A stretch of 64,000 nucleotides of DNA, taken from Helianthus annuus. Its lineage: Eukaryota; Streptophyta; Magnoliopsida; Asterales; Asteraceae. The DNA lies in NCBI RefSeq assembly GCF_002127325.2, contig NC_035448.2:123795422-123859421 (forward strand), given 5' to 3'. Position numbers and translations under genes: made by a program. Positions within the stretch are counted from its first letter, which is position 1, and every line of letters starts with the position of its first letter. Shown here piece by piece: positions 45,764 through 59,278 of the stretch. The notes beneath the pieces are model-generated. The model was given only the letters and a program-made list of their open reading frames with translations, did no database searches and was not told where the DNA came from.

Positions 45764-45814
<51 letters not shown>
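45764..45814. repeat. (AT)n microsatellite inside the gag of H
   Basis: About 25 AT units within the gag reading frame; the frame stays open across it as alternating Ile and Tyr codons. Confidence 0.95.
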
Positions 45815-45819
<5 letters not shown>

Positions 45820-46381
45820 GACCCCATTAAGAATTGCATTAATTTGATCAAATGATTAAAATTATTGTACTGAGTGAAGGCATCACAAGTACAACTAGGA
45901 ATTTGTAATATTTGATCCAGTTTTTTCCACATAATATTCAATTTGTGATAATATTCAGCCACAGACATACCAGTTTGATTAAATGGGTTAATTTTATTGA
46001 TATAATTCAAATACAACTGACCCAATCTACTTTATCATATGTATCCCTTAATTGTTTCCAAACCTCAGCAGCATACTTAGAATAGACATGACCCAAATGC
46101 AGATCTTTTAAAACTGAATTCAATATCCATGTTAACACCACTGAGTTACACCTTTCCCATTGAGTTTCAAGAATCTCATTACCCCTAGGTTTTACAAAGG
46201 TACCATCTATAAAACCTATTTTGTTTTTAACTCTTAAGGCAAGATTCATTGCATTAGCCCAAACAGTGTAATTCTCAGTTTCTTTTAACTTTATGCTAAC
46301 AATAGTTAATGTAGTTGAATCACTAGCATGCAAGTATAAAGGGTTATCAGGTTCACCAAACAAATTAAGAAGATCAGCCAT

Positions 46382-47267
46382 AGATGAATAAAAACAACAG
46401 ACAAGAACAGTCAGTATCACATAACAAAAAACAAACAAGCCTAAACAGTCAATCTGTGCCAGGGACCAGATGGTAGGTTCTTCACTCATAGGTGCCTACC
46501 CAAGCCTTTGCACAAAACTGTAACCTAGACACAAACTAAACAAACCAGAAGCAATGAAAGACAAACATAGAATACACCAACAATAAAGCAAATATAACAC
46601 ACAATATGCAATAGAGTGTACCCACTATGTGTCCCAATCAACCACTAGCCCAACTACTCCAGCAACAGAAAACCTAAATGTAGTATAAATGAAAACAAAA
46701 ACTTAAGAAAGGAATAGTAACACCTGATGCGTATAACTCCAAGCACAAACAAGCTTGTAGCCATCACTAAGGGCTACAAGATACTGTCAAAAGAAATCAT
46801 AGCAACTAGAACTTGTTGGATTGCCCTGTAATTTTCAAAAAATATAAAGACAAACGAGGATACCCTTCAAAAACTCCAAAAAGCCTGAACCCTAGATTTA
46901 GGGTTTTTATCCTTCACTGGTACAACTCCAACTCCAACACCAAGATCTGGAATCAGCAGACACAAGAACTACCAAGCTTCTTCAGATCCACTTGTAATCA
47001 CTTAGATCTAGCCTGATCTAATGTCAACTCAAACCCTAAGAGAAGAAATCTTCCACCAAGATTTGATATAAACCCTAACCCTAAGTGAGGGGATCTTTAA
47101 ACATCACTGCAAAACTTCGAGACTACAAGACTTATCAGATCTGGAAACAACAAAGATCTACCCAGATTACATAAATAAATACCAAGAAAGATCAGGTCTA
47201 AACAAAACCACAGCGAAAAATTGATCAAAAACCCTTAGAACACAGATACACCCTAAGAGCTAACAAC
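46382..47267 (-). other. 5' leader of element H
   Basis: About 0.9 kb between primer site and gag start, AT-rich, with repeated AACCCTA phrases. No coding recognised. Confidence 0.6.
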
Positions 47268-47279
47268 GCTATGATACCA
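47268..47279 (-). other. Primer-binding site of element H (one mismatch)
   Basis: Minus strand TGGTATCATAGC: the initiator-Met primer site with one change from TGGTATCAGAGC. It directly abuts the LTR at 47280. Confidence 0.85.
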
Positions 47280-47802
47280 TGTCAACAGATCATGGATCAA
47301 TAAGCAAAATACCTTTACTAACTCCAAACAGCAAAGAACAATCAAAAGAAACAATACAATCTGAAAGAAATCACTCAAACTCCTCACAAGTAGATCATCA
47401 ACACGATGATCTACATACTCTTAGACTCAACCTAACAAGATCTCAGTATAAGATCTTCAACAAAAAATCTAACTGAATGAACAAACCCTAAGAGAAGATT
47501 ATACAGACTAAAGAGAGAGACTGTAGTCTCTGATATGTGGTGAATGAATGCTTAGTCACATATCACAACACTTATATAAGCTGGGCTAAGCCAAGCATTC
47601 CATTCACCGACACAGCATCAAGCCCATCACGCCTCATCTGCTTCAAGCCCAATAAGAAACAACAACAAGCCCATGTTCATTTAACACTGAATGGACTCTT
47701 AGTCCACCTATACAATAAAACGTAAACTTGTATTATCACTAAATAACTTGATAAACTAAATAATGAAATTGGAATAATATAAAACATAATATATTTTTAA
47801 CA
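47280..47802 (-). repeat. 5' LTR of element H
   Basis: 523 bp, TGTCAACAG..TTTTTAACA, followed by CAGTG. A TATA-capable palindrome CTTATATAAG is near 47571-47580. Confidence 0.9.
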
Positions 47803-47807
47803 CAGTG

Positions 47808-47965
47808 TTACACACACATATTATCTGATGACTCTTCTAAGCTCAATGATGATGGAAACTCTATAGATGTTGAGGAATCCTTGTTAGAAAAGTGCAGAGA
47901 ATAGGTTGGTTGTAAGTTCTATCAACAATGGTTTGACAAATAAAATAGGTCAAAAATGGTTGTAG

Positions 47966-48050
<85 letters not shown>

Positions 48051-51000
48051 GTTTGGTAACGGTACCATCATCGGTTACCACACTGACAAACCATACCGCG
48101 ACGTAACTACTGCATGGGCGGGACCGTTTTCACACGGGTACCACTTTACCACATCATCTTACCACACCTAATATAATACTGCCACACCCCATATACCGAT
48201 GTCACACCCCTTGCCCTTACATGAATAGCGAGTAAACTTTTTGATTCATATTTTGGTTACACTAATGTATCCACGTATTTTAATAAGTCAACCTCTATTT
48301 AATAAATAGGTTAACCCGAATACTGATGGCTAATAAATTGGTTAACGTTTTAAACTCTTTAATAGTAGAAAATCTATTTTTAAGCGTTAGATTAGCAACA
48401 TCAACAACATTAGTTGACATTTTCTTTCCTAAGCTTTGATCACTTTTGCTAATTTCATCCAGAATGGGATTTTTTTTTCTTTGATTTGGGCCCTATAGGT
48501 TTACAAATCTTGTCGTTTTCGTTCATTTCATTAACCGCATCCAAAACAATAAGTAAGGGTACGTGTTTTGGACAATTATTCTTATTTTATTCATTTTCTA
48601 TCCCTTTTCACCGACCCTTTTAATGTGAATTACTAGGGTTTTAATTTATATTTAAGGGTGGGGTGAAAAGGGAATAAAGAATTAATAAAATATGAACAAT
48701 TGTCCAAAGTACACATACTTAACGTTAAAATTTGGACAAGGTTAACGAAATGGGTGGAAATAAAATTCACTGGAGAAGATGACAGTTTAATCTAGTAATA
48801 ATAACAAATAGTTTATAACTTTTTTATTTTATTTTGTCTCATAAAATGTTAATTCAAAATAATTTGCAAAGCTTTCTTGCTTATATATTCTTAATTACAC
48901 TTTTCGTAAAACTGTATGAATTAAATACGCCTATAGTTCATATAATTTAAAAGAGTAAAATCATTATTTATCTATAAAAATGCATTAAATAAGTATTTAC
49001 TGTATTGTGTATAGTAGACATTTTAGAAAAGTAAAACGATAACTGTATTTTAAACACTGTGCAACATGTTATTACAAATAGCTCATAACAGGTCATTATA
49101 TACTTTATGCAAGTCGTGTGCAACTAATTGGATGGTTATTTTCTTCTTTCAACAAAATATGTGAAGTGCTTAGGTCAATATAATACTATCACGAACCATT
49201 CATTGTATCTCACCTAGTTTGATGATATTTTATTTTATTATTATATATTTTTTAAATTGCATCACTTGATTTGAGATAGTTGAAACATAGTTGTGAATTC
49301 AAGACGATAAGGGTGAGCCTTGGATCTTACTGTAAGGCGTTTAAAAAGCGATGGTTTTTTTAGGCGAGCTATTTAGTATAAAGAATACATTTTTAGGAAT
49401 TTTAGACATGTTTTAGGCATCTTTAGGGCTAGTTTTAAGTTGTTACCAAGCTTGTTTAGGGTTCTTATAATTGTTTCAAACCTGTTCAAACGATTTTTGG
49501 CCGGAATTTCGTTGAAAATTGGCCTGAAAATACGCCTGAGAGCCTGAGAGTGAGGCTTTTGAAGCGAAGCAAGAAGGCTGGATTAGGCCTATTTTGCGTA
49601 CGCCTAGATAAGCCTTGACAACAGAGGTTAAAAAGAAGTGTTTAATCAACAAAACGTTTTAATTATATAAACTATTCATAAATCAAGAATAGAACATTTA
49701 AATGTTCTATTAGTTAAATTTTTATAATATTTGTTTGTAAACTTTAAAGACGACACACATGCTAGTTTATTAACATGGTCGCCATGTCTACCAATATTAT
49801 TAAGTATAATTAAAATATTTTTGTGTCATTATTACTTATATTTGATAAATATTTAATACTCGGGGAGCATCACCGCGTGTCATTATTACTTATATTTGAT
49901 AAATATTTAATACTCAGGGAGCATCACCGCGAAAAGCCAGAAGCACCAACCATTGGTTCCACGTAGGCTCAAGCTTGGGATCTTGTAGGCTCAAGCTCGG
50001 GATCTTGTATGAGATGAAGGCCGAGCGTGGAGGAAATGGTTCGAGGGATGCGGAAAGACGGCCTCACAATGTCTACATCTGTTTTTTACCCCATAGGGAA
50101 CTCCCCTAATAATACTTTGTCTAATATTAGAAATTGAGTCTTCATCAAAGAAGCTATGCTTCTTACCACTACTGGGCTATAACGCAAGTGGCTCTAGCAA
50201 TTTAAAATTAACTAGAGAAAGGAGAAAAGATGAACCTACTAGGTGATGAACAAGTGGTTTATTCAAGTTGATGTTTGGTAACAATCACTAATACAAATAT
50301 GCACGTTTAAGACTAATCAAAGAAAAAGTACAATGACATAATAATAAATTATTAAAACTTGGATTGACATGGAAGTGACGAATCCTTGTGTCACAATTAG
50401 AATTAGAGTAGGTGACTTTTGATCTTGACCCTCCAAATGGTGATTTCTTTATAAGGATATAACAAACAAGATTTTAAGCCTGTCTGATACACACTGTAAT
50501 CTATGTGGATAATCATTAAATCGATTTGGGTTATATTTTAGATAGTCGGAGGCTTTGAGCAGACACCTAATTAAAATGCTTAACATAATGAATGAGGCTA
50601 AATATTATATATGTGCAACGCATCCCATATGAGAAAAAGTAGGATGATAATATGACTGATTTAGTAGGAGAGAAATTAAAAATACCTTCAATAAAAATCA
50701 TATGAGAGTGGGTACATTTAGCACAACCTTTATATAATTCATTTGATCGACAAGTTTCGAAAAGTTAATATAACTTGTTACCTTATCAATCACTGGGGTC
50801 TTGATTCTTGAATTATGTCTTGAACTCAATTATTTACAATCAATCGGGTTCACTTTTTTATTTTATTTTTTAATTTGCAAATAAGATAGCAAAAGATGTA
50901 AATCAAGTAACAGTATACTCAAGTCTCAAGGTGTATCAGATATGCTACTTTTGCAACAAAAAAATACAAAAAGAAAAAAAAAAAAAAAAAAAACTATATA

Positions 51001-51945
51001 ATATAATAGTTCAATTACAAACGAGTTAAATAAGTTTAGAGGCAGAAAACACATATCAATGAAGCACTTACCGATAGCCCATCGTTGAGAATGCTACTAA
51101 TGTATTCACTACCAGAATTAACCTTTTGTATCTAAATAATATATTGTGGCAGCTCATAAATTAACCTAATTTGATGTGCATCATTTAGAAATTGATCACA
51201 AGCTGTCAAAGAAAAATCTTATCTATGTAAACACGATAAAACTAGATTTTGAATCTGGCCATCTTTTTTTCTGAACGGCAACATCTATATAAAAATATAG
51301 ACCCAGCAAGAAGCTGGAAAACAAGAAACAAGCTTACAACAATTCCGAAATCTCAAATGAAACCCATTTTTCCCATGCAAGGGATTTGAGATTGGATCTA
51401 TAACTACACCAGACAAATACATCTATCATTATTACCTTGTGAATGACCTGTTTTTTTTAATCATTGGGCGAATGAAAGGAAAACATATCACAATGAAGCA
51501 CTTATTAGAGCGCTTTTCTAGTTGCCTCTCAGGGTTGCTCATGAGGACTCAAGTGTTACAGACTCTAACGAATTAAATCATTTAAGCTAATTTTTAAGTG
51601 ATGTTATTATTACTTAGTGTATGTTTGGCTAAGCTTATTTAACTTAAAAAAGAACTTTTTATGAAAAGTACTTATTGACTTATGACTTTTTTAAAAGGAG
51701 TTTTTAAAAAAGTGCTTGGATTAGCTTATGGGGTGGGAAAAGCCAATAAGTCAATAAGTTGTTTTTTTTTTAAAAAGTGTTTGGCTTGGTTTATTGATGT
51801 AAAATGACTAAAAGAGACATTTTTTATAAGTCAATAAGTTGTTTTTTTAAAAAGTGTTTGGCTTAGCTTTTTTTGTTTCTCTTCCCTTCCTAATAAAAAG
51901 TGGAAATTAAAAGCATAAAAATGACATTACTAAAATTATACTAAC
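47808..51945. other. AT-rich intergenic DNA
   Basis: No complete gene seen. At 47821-47904 a short acidic plus-strand frame ends in a stop (see findings). (CT)n then (AT)n occupies about 47967-48047. Two 54-bp tandem copies lie at 49823-49930, and two 22-bp copies (GTAGGCTCAAGCTTGGGATC type) at about 49963-50006. A near-pure A run is at about 50960-50992. About 51610-51890 contains two copies of an AAAAGTGTTTGGCTTAG-like phrase around poly-T tracts and looks like a decayed MITE. The stretch adjoining 51945 is probably an intron of the transposase pseudogene. Confidence 0.5.
49823..49930. repeat. 54-bp tandem duplication
   Basis: Units start GTGTCATTATTACTTATATT at 49823 and 49877 and end GCATCACCGC. 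They differ at one position by eye, so the duplication is recent. Confidence 0.9.
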
Positions 51946-52076
51946 CATCCGTGGGATGTGGAAATTGAAGTTCTGGTCTCTCTAACGCTTCATTAAAAAT
52001 TCTCGTGTCATGTGTAGTCCCCGCCCATCCGACCCAGACAAATGTAAAAAAACATGTTAAAATCACACACAACCAT
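51946..52076 (-). pseudogene. HARBI1-like transposase, exon 2 downstream half
   Basis: Continuation of the exon broken at 63123. On the minus strand it reads VVCDFNM, then after a frameshift in a seven-T run FTFVWVGWAGTTHDTRIFNEALERPELQF in overlapping pieces. GW-G-HD-R is the conserved block holding the second catalytic Asp of the DDE_Tnp_4 nuclease family. It ends at a possible splice donor (GATG|GTTAGT, 51945/51946). The third acidic residue and C-terminal exons were not found to the left. Confidence 0.8.
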
Positions 52077-54724
52077 TGTCACACCCCAACCGATGACGGA
52101 AACATCGGAGCATGGCACTGAGCAAAACAGATTGTCCAGGAGAAATCCATAACAACTAATTTTACCGAATATTTAACGTTGAGTCCCATACCAAAACATA
52201 TTCAGCAAAATAATTATTACAGACATAAAATCTCAAAGACAGTAAATTGTTTCGACAACTCAGATTTAAATAAATTGTTTGTTTGTTTCTAGACTCTTCC
52301 TAACTCGATTCCACATAGCAAGCATCCTAGCAGATAGCATCATAAACACCTGTCACATACGTTAAAATACGGGTCAATACACATAGTGTAAAGGTGAGCA
52401 TACAAGTTTGATATAGCATAATAGAGTTCGAAATCGTTTACGTATAACCAGCATGTAACATGTATAAAGTGACGGCAAGTAGGTTATCGACAGTGAAATA
52501 TGCACAGACGTGACAGCGAGTTGTAGAATGCGCAACACATATCCCCACTGGGACATATGAAGTAAAGCCCTTAACAACCCCTGTCCACGACAGGTGCTGA
52601 GTCCAAACTATAGTACTATCGTTGCTAAGGTGTCAGGCAACAATCACTGTGTTAAAATAACATACAAGCATTCATCGAATAACACGTAGCATGCAATATC
52701 GGTTAGCGTATAAATAGTGTTTGAGTTGTGTGATTGATGTGATTTGAATATAGATAACGTATGTAACACCAAAAAGTGCGTAAAGCAAAAAGGGATCGAG
52801 TATACTCACTGATTGTATTTAACAAGTAAACACTCTCTTGGATTGAAGGGAGCGCTGAGAGAGATTAGCCTGAACAGTTAACGATAGCATAAACGATAAG
52901 CGGCGCGTAAAACGGTGCAATGCTGTTAAGTGTCGGATGGCAATCCGATCGGATGGCAATCCGATCGGATGGCAATCCGATCGGATAGCAATCCGATCGA
53001 ATGGCCAGTCGATCGGATGACCATTCGATTGGATTGACATCTTGTTTGGTAAGGATGTGTTTGTGTATGATGGCTTTGAAGTTTTCGTCGTAGCATTTTG
53101 AAAACAGAGAAGTATCTCTACCCTTCAGGTCGATCGATCGGACGACGGTCCGATCGGGTGACGATCCGATTAGTAGGATACTTAGTGAGAACAAGTTCAC
53201 AGCAAGGTTGTCACTCGATCCGATAGCAATCTGAACGGGTGGCAATCCGTTGATCACTGTTCATGCATTGAACATGTTGAAAATTATTTAAGTGTTGAAG
53301 TCCAAACGTCACATGGTCGGGTGGTCGTTCGATCGGATGGCAATCCGATCGGACGGTAATCCGTTCGACGTTCAAAACTCTGAAAACGTTGAATTAATGT
53401 TTAAGTGTGGAACCATGTGCAAGCCGATCGAACGGCTGTCCGATCGGACGGCACATCCGTCCTAACAACTTTATCGTCTTGACACTTGATTGTGTTTGGA
53501 AGTTTTGCAGTTTTGATCGAGACGGTGTGATAACGTGCTAAACAACGGAAACCTCGTCAAGACTCAAGTGACCCGATCGGATAAGAACCACCCTAGTCCG
53601 ATTAGTTAACTGGTCGAAACGGTTTTTAATGTTTAACCCGAAATCGGTAGTCTCTTTGATATAATCCAGATCTTGAACCAACATATCACTAAGAAAGAGT
53701 AGAAGATCAGAACGAGCTCCGATTCTATCGGTTTTGAGTGCATTAGGTGTAAAAGAGTTGAAAGAAAGTTAGAAAACCATCTTTCAATCATTTTAATCAT
53801 GAATCTGTGTAGATTTATGCGAAAACATTGTTGATTCATGGGGAAATCCTTCAGATTTGAGTTCTTGGTGGAATGATATCAAACTTGAAGTTCATAAGAA
53901 CTCCAGGATGACATCACCCTAGAACACCTCAAATCCGTTGATTTCACGGTTAAAAGCTAAGATTCATAGGTGAAAAAGATGAAGGAGTGCGTGTAGATAA
54001 TAGAAGTACAAGATTTAGGTTAAAAACTTACAAGAATCGCGAGAATTCGAGAGAAAGAAGGCTGGAGTGCGGCTGGGTCGAGTGGAGAGCTATCACATCA
54101 AGTGATGTGACAAGTGAGGGTATTTATAGGGTTTCCCAAAAAGGAAAGTCCAAAAGGGTCAAGTGGGTCACCAATCGGATGGCCACTCGATCGGGCGGCC
54201 ACTCGATCCTAGTGTCCGACGTGTTGAGTTTTGACGTTTCGATTCGCGTGTTGAGCGTTGCGGTGCGTTTCGAGTGCGATGCAATAGATTAATAATAATC
54301 ACACGAATACTATATCTAACATACAATCATCATAATTAACGGGCGTTTAGCGTTTGCGATTCAATTACGATAGAGTTGCGATTGCGTTTCGATTAATCAC
54401 CACAACATAACATAAATTAACATGCACAAATAACACATAAAGAGCACACACACGTAAAACAATATCCAGAACGCATAATTTGGGCTGCGAATGCGACTAC
54501 GGTGCGATAAGCGATAAATCATGCGTTAAATAGCGATTAAACCTCGATTATTAACAGGTACTCCACATAATACAACTAATGCGATAAAATAATTAGATTA
54601 TCTACAAGTCAAAGAAATCAAAACAGGAGTTAAGCAAGGAGTGACAGATTGCAATTAGCAATCTTTTCTTCCTTTAACTTCGATCTTGACTTTGACTTCG
54701 ACTTTCGAAACACGGGGTGTTACA
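52077..54724 (-). repeat. 3' LTR of element M
   Basis: TGTCACACCCCAACC..GGGGTGTTACA. Clusters of ATCCGATCGGAT, a perfect 12-bp palindrome, within GATGGCAATCC units at about 52921-53035, with weaker ones at 53127-53240 and 53320-53460. Minus-strand TATA box CTATAAATACC at 54118-54129, with another cluster just upstream (54170-54212). Confidence 0.92.
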
Positions 54725-54757
54725 GCCTCCCCTACTTAAGGGAATTTCGTCCCGAAA

Positions 54758-57700
54758 TTAGGCTTTAGCCGTAACGAACAACTGCGGGTACTTCGCCTTC
54801 ATGTCGCTTTCGAGTTCCCAAGTGAACTTTGCGCCTCGTTTGCCTTCCCAGCGGACTTTCACAATGGGAATGCGTGAGCGCCTGAGCTGCTTGGTTTCTC
54901 GGTCCATGATCTCGACAGGCTTCTCCACGAAGTGTAATGTTTCGTCCACTTGAAGATCCTCTAGTGGAACTTGTAAATCATGCTCAGCCAAGCACTTTCT
55001 GAGGTTCGATACGTGGAAAGTCGGGTGGACGTTGCTAAGTTCCTCCGGCAGTTCGAGTCTGTAGGCCACTTTTTCGATCCTTTCCAGAATCTTAAAGGGT
55101 CCAACATATCGAGGCGCGAGCTTTCCTTTCTTGCCGAATTTGACCACACCCTTCTAAGGTGATACCTTTAGGAGTACGTGGTCGCCAACGTCAAATTCAA
55201 GGGGCTTGCGTCGTCTATCGGCGTAACTTTTCTGACGACTCCGGGCTTTCAGCAGATTGTCTCGAATTTGGAGGATTTTGTCAGTCGTTTCTTGCAGTAG
55301 CTCAGGACCGGTTATTTGCGAGTCCCCGATCTTGTTCCATACAATAGGCGATCGACATTTTCTTCTGTATAATGCCTCAAACGGTGCCATTTGAATGCTG
55401 GAATGATAACTGTTATTGTACGAGAATTCGATTAAAGGTATGTATGCATCCCAATTACCACCGAAATCTATGACACACGAACGGAGCATGTCTTCAAGGG
55501 TACGAATCGTTCTTTCAGTCTGACCGTCGGTATGGGGATGGAAAGCGGTACTTAGATTAAGCGTAGTACCTAGAGCAGATTGAAACGTTTCCCAAAGACG
55601 TGAGGTAAACCGACCATCTCGGTTAGAGATGATGTCGCGAGGCGTCCCATGTCGACTAATGATCTCATTGGTGTAGATTCGGGCTAATTTTTCTACCTTG
55701 TAGTCTTCTCGTATCGGCAGAAAATGAGCAGATTTAGTCAAGCGGTCAACAAAAACCCAGATGTTGTCGTGACCTGATAGCGTGCGCGGAAGTTTTGTTA
55801 TGAAGTCCATAGCTATACTCTCCCATTTCCACATAGGGATCTCGGGTTGGACGAGCAAGCCAGAGGGTCTTTGATGCTCGGCCTTGACTTTCGAGCAAGT
55901 CAGGCACTTCGAAACATAGAGAGCGATATCTTTCTTCATGCCGGCCACCAGTACGTGTAGCGAAGGTCCTGGTACATTTTGTCGGCACCGAGATGAATAG
56001 AATACCGAGATTTGTGGGCTTCGTCCATCAGAATCTGTCGTAAATCGGTCCGCTTCACGGATGAGAGTTTTGAGATGATGCTGGGCTTGAACATTACGAA
56101 CGCTATGCAAATAGCTTCGTCTGCTGAGGGCGTCGGCAACGACATTTGCTTTACCAGGATGGTAACGAACTTACAGTCATAATCGTTGAGAAGTTCTACC
56201 CATCGGCGTTGACGCATATTAAGTTCTTTTTGGCTGAGGATGTGTTGTTGACTTCAATGGTCGGTGAAGATCGTACACTTGGTACCATAAAGGTAGTGTC
56301 GCCAAATCTTCAACGCAAAAACAACTACGCCTAGCTCGAGGTCGTGGGTTGTATAGTTCTTCTCGTGAATCTTGAGCTGACGAGACGCGTAAGCGATAAC
56401 CTTGTCCCGTTGCATGAGAACACAACCAAGACCAAGGTTCGAGGCATCGTAATAGACAACGAAGTCATCGTTTCCATCGGGTAAAGCAAGGACGGGAGCA
56501 TTGCAAAGCATATGCTTGAGGGCTCGAAAGGCAGTCTCTTGTCTAATTCCCCAAACAAAAGGTCTGCCTGTATGCGTGAGAGAAGTAAGCCGCACGACGA
56601 TTTTAGAGAATCCTTCGATAAATCGGCGATAATAGCCCGCTAGTCCGAGAAAAGAACGGAGTTCAGGCGGGTTCTTAGGTGTAACCCAACTCTTAACAAC
56701 TTCGATCTTCGTGGGGTTGACGTGAATACCTTGACTATTGACAATGTGACCGAGGAATTGAACCTCCTCCAACCAAAATTCGCACTTAGAGAACTTGGCA
56801 TAAAGTCGATTCCCTTGGAGTAGCTCGAGAACCAAACATAGATGCTGCGCGTGTTCGGCTTTTGACTTGGAATAGATCAGGATATCATCGATGAACACGA
56901 TGACGAAGCGGTCAAGAAATGGTTTACACACGCGATTCATCAGATCCATGAAAACCATGGGTGCGTTGGACAAACCAAAAGGCATTACAACGAACTCATA
57001 ATGGCCGTAACAGGTGCGAAAAGCGGTTTTGGGTATATCCTCCTCTTGAATGCGTTATTGGTGATAGCCTGAGCGTAGATCCATCTTCGAGAAACACGTA
57101 GGACCTTGTAACTGATCAAACAAATCATCGATTCGAGGCAGGGGATAGCGATTCTTGATTGTCAGCATATTCAATTCCTTGTAGTCGATGCACATCCGGA
57201 ACGACCCATCCTTCTCTTTGACGAAAAGGACTGGTGCGCCCCACGGAGAGGTGCTAGGGTGAATGAAGCCTTTATCAAGCAATTCTTGGAGCTGACTTGA
57301 GAGTTCGCACATTTCGGACGGAGCGAGTCGATAAGGAGCTCTAGCAACAGGATTTGCTCCAGGAATGAGGTCAATCCGAAAGTCGATATCACGACTTGGA
57401 GGTAAGCCTGGAAGATTGTCAGGGAAAACATTAGGAAATTCACGAACTACGGGTACCTGATCTACCTCCGTAACTTCCTTTTTCTCCGCTACTACAATGT
57501 GTGCCAAGAAAGCTTGGTATTCCTTGCGGAGATACTTGCTAGCCTGGACACATGACATGAGTTGGAGTTTCTTCGAGTGAGTTTCGCCATACACACAAAG
57601 TTGATCACCATTCGCGAGCGAGAATCGAATCATCTTATCGAAGCAAACAACTTCAGCATGGTTTTCACAAAGAAAGTCCATGCCTACTATGACGTCAAAA

Positions 57701-59278
57701 CTACTGAGCTGCATCGGAATAAAGTCGATGGGAAAGACGTGATTGTTGAGTTCGAGAGTACAATCACGAAGAACAGAATTGACAGCGACGGTTCTTCCGG
57801 TGGCAACTTCAACATCGAATGTCAAGGGGAGATGGGCACGCTTACGATTAAGGAGTTTTTTGAATTCAAACGACACAAAACAGTTATCGGCTCCAGTATC
57901 AAACAAACACGAAGCATATATACCATTCACAAGGAACGTACCATTGACCATGTTGTTATCGGCTTGAGCTTGGCAGACATTGATGTTGAAAATGCGTCTG
58001 CGGGCTGCTTGTTGTTGCTGCTGCTGCTATTGCTGAGGCTGATGTTGTTGTGGCTCTTGCTTCACCACTCGATTTGGGCACATGTTCGCAAAGTGGTTGG
58101 GATCACCACACGCGAAGCAAGCTCTAGCATGGATCGCGGGCGCAGGAGTCGCTTGCTGGCCTTGAGGAGCGGGAAGTAGAGCTTGTTGAGCAGGAGCTGG
58201 AGCTGTAGCTTGGCGAGGACCTGTACGGCAGTTGGCGGTGAAGTGGCAGTACATGTTGCAATGCACGTAGTATCTGCAGGCGATTCCCACTGGGTGATGG
58301 TAGTACAAGTCGGGCAAGCCGGGTGAGTACCAGTATAAGCATGCTTTGCAGGCGGTGCTTGGGTAACCGGTGCCGCGACTTGGCGGTGTTGAGGCTGTTG
58401 CTGAGCCGGTACAGCTTGGAGTGGGACAGCAGAGGTAACAACGCAATTTTTGCTATTTTTGTTGTTCTTCCTCTTGCGACGAGAGGACTTCGATGATTGA
58501 GGAGAGGCGGCGGTTTCAACGGTTGCGACGGTGGTATCTCGATGCAGATTCTTGGAAGCTTTATCCCAATACCCAACTTTGACTCGCTTGTCATTGATTT
58601 CCGCAGCGAGTAGAAACGTTTCTTCAATCGTCGTCGTCTTTGCAGCTTGAACGAAATCAGCCATGCAATCCGGAAGAGCACGGATATACTTTTTGATGGT
58701 GATTTCGGGCGTCTTGACTTGGTCCGGACAGATTATGCTTAGCTGCTTGAAGCGAGCAGTCAAAGTAGCATTGTCACCATCCTTCTGCTTCAGATGCCAG
58801 AACTCGTCCTCCAACTTTTGGAGCTCGTGGGGAGGGCAGAACTCTTTCATCATCAGGTCCTTCAACTCATCCCACGTCAAACCATAAGCTGCGTCATTTC
58901 CTCTCTTTATTCTCTCCGCCGTCCACCAGTTTAAAGCGCGGGACTGGAAGATGTCGGTGGCGTTAACAGTTCGGAGATTGTCAGGACAGTTGCTCTGACG
59001 CAGAGTGACTTCAATCGAATCGAACCATTGAAACATGGCCGTAGGACCATCTTCACCGGTGAATTCTTTCGGACCGCAAGCTTTGAACTGCTTGAAGCTA
59101 AAAGCGGCTTTTGGCGAATCTGTTCGGGACTCTTCAGACGATTTGCTACTGTTCTCATTCAATTCATTGACGATCTGGGGATGACTTTCGCTATCTGATT
59201 AGTGACCAGAGAGGCGATGCGTTTGTCATCGTGATTGCGGCGCGCTGATCGTGAGTGAAAAGATCCAAATGACAACAT
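54758..59278 (-). pseudogene. Gypsy gag-pol of element M (broken)
   Basis: Gag starts near 59278 and changes frame near 59170. Its core at 58300-59162 has FTGEDGPTAMFQWFDSIEV and MMKEFCPPHELQKLEDEFW. After another frame change near 58300 come Cys/His knuckles, including CFACGDPNHFANMC (about 58080-58130). Protease [13 protein letters not shown] lies near 57890. RT covers 56254-57500 with [11 protein letters not shown], an in-frame stop near 57055 and an intact FIDDILIY. RNase H is at 56254-56500 with [19 protein letters not shown], then a stop. The integrase HHCC region (55980-56200) is frame-broken. The catalytic core at 55154-55980 has MDFITKLPR, but the conserved SDRD motif reads SNRD, so a catalytic Asp may be lost. 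A chromodomain-like C-terminus, [16 protein letters not shown], is at 54758-55147. Same lineage type as G by motif resemblance. Confidence 0.92.

Larger units (their letters stand above)
39595..46381 (-). pseudogene. Copia gag-pol of element H (broken, with insertions)
   Basis: Gag starts at 46381 (MADLLNLFGEPD) and shows the copia gag core NYTVWANAMNLALRVKNKIG and FIDGTFVKP. It continues in a second frame at 45561-46025, where an (AT)n tract is embedded. The GAG-pre-integrase domain at 44748-44920 has LWHARLGHPANQAV and CDVCHRAKQHREP. The frame then meets solo LTR L and resumes in integrase at 42201-42988, with DNGSEF-like and [19 protein letters not shown] sequence. The linker is at 41715-41963. 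RT is at 40256-41660, interrupted by K, with SLYGLKQVPRMWNEKL and an intact YVDD. RNase H at 39595-39864 has YADVDWAKC and SWKSKKQSIVSRSSVEAEFRA. Several stops and frameshifts exclude function. Confidence 0.9.
32860..47802 (-). mobile_element. Ty1/copia element H, host of three later insertions
   Basis: Bounded by a perfect CAGTG duplication (32855-32859 and 47803-47807). The LTRs are about 530 bp and diverged by several percent to perhaps 8% by eye. Copia gag and pol lie on the minus strand. Insertions: J in the 3' LTR, K in RT, L in integrase. Removing these leaves roughly 6.3 kb, a normal copia size. Coding is broken throughout. Confidence 0.92.

Noticed and set aside
50960..50992. A-rich run as the tail of a processed retrogene or LINE
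   Set aside because: No coding or element-like sequence precedes it and no target duplication was found; it looks like a simple repeat.
52919..54212. GATCGG repeats of M as a centromeric or satellite array
   Set aside because: They are confined to matching positions in both M LTRs and do not extend as a satellite.
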